From an uncultured Acidobacteriota bacterium (GTDB lineage: Bacteria; Acidobacteriota; Blastocatellia; Pyrinomonadales; Pyrinomonadaceae), in the NCBI GenBank assembly GCA_902826385.1, contig CADEEU010000049.1:1-14577 (forward strand): a DNA stretch of 14,577 nucleotides. Direction: 5' to 3'. The first letter of the stretch is position 1; the number at the start of each line of letters is the position of its first letter. Shown piece after piece: positions 14,401 to 14,577 of the stretch. Position numbers and translations under genes: made by a program. A model generated the notes under the pieces. The model was given only the letters and a program-made list of their open reading frames with translations, searched no databases and was not told the DNA's origin.

Positions 14401-14577
14401 GTGCATCGCTTCAAGCACGCGAAAAACACGGCTACAAAAACGATTTACCATTAAGTTTTGGATAAATTGAAGATATGTGTAAAATCATTTTCAAAGGCAC
14501 TTTCCAAACTTTCGGTCTAAAGAAATCTACTAGTTCAGCCAGCGAGTAAGCCGTATGTCTCTACTCGAAATGAAGGG

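Noticed and set aside
14555..14577. Possible start of a + strand gene (ATG TCT CTA CTC GAA ATG AAG) at the right edge
   Set aside because: Only seven codons are visible, and the upstream GAGTAAG is a weak ribosome-binding site. It is plausible as a divergent neighbour of acs but cannot be supported from this window.

Overview
The window reads as chromosomal housekeeping and envelope DNA of a Gram-negative-type bacterium, most likely an Acidobacteriota member of the Blastocatellia/Pyrinomonadaceae type. This is inferred from the gene families: tandem DUF3857/transglutaminase proteins, a fused two-half M16 peptidase, an RskA-type anti-sigma factor, and a DsbA with an Asn/Thr-rich linker behind its membrane anchor. 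GC is moderate. No rRNA, tRNA, CRISPR array, transposase or phage gene was seen, so the taxonomic call is an inference.

Left part (1-2520, + strand): the 3' end of one DUF3857-type protein, then a complete secreted paralogue with a transglutaminase Cys-His-Asp triad. They are followed by an imperfect 33-nt tandem repeat and a strong intrinsic terminator. Middle part (2533-6854, - strand): an ECF sigma factor and its membrane anti-sigma factor overlap by ATGA, and a secreted M16 zinc peptidase with its own likely promoter lies downstream. Next (7101-10342, - strand): dxs, for the first step of the MEP isoprenoid pathway, is followed closely by a membrane-anchored DsbA-like oxidoreductase and a VKOR-family membrane protein. 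The last two overlap by one base and look like a complete, unfused disulfide-forming pair: VKOR would reoxidise DsbA. Divergent from dxs is a Spy/CpxP-like periplasmic protein (+), ending at a bidirectional terminator shared with mtnB.

Right part (11143-14385, - strand): acs (acetyl-CoA synthetase), then a small AT-richer toxin-antitoxin-like pair, then mtnB of methionine salvage. The toxin gene, of the MazF/PemK type, is interrupted by an in-frame TAG codon, so the pair looks like a decaying module with an intact antitoxin-like gene. The last 190 bases hold the acs promoter region and little else that can be named.

Recurrent themes are extracytoplasmic protein handling (transglutaminase-like proteins, M16 peptidase, DsbA/VKOR, Spy-like chaperone) and envelope signalling (sigma/anti-sigma). 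The window is otherwise ordinary. I do not see a convincing new multi-gene system. The best leads are the broken toxin, the 33-nt tandem repeat, the probable leaderless acs transcript and the unequal ribosome-binding signals of the sigma/anti-sigma pair.
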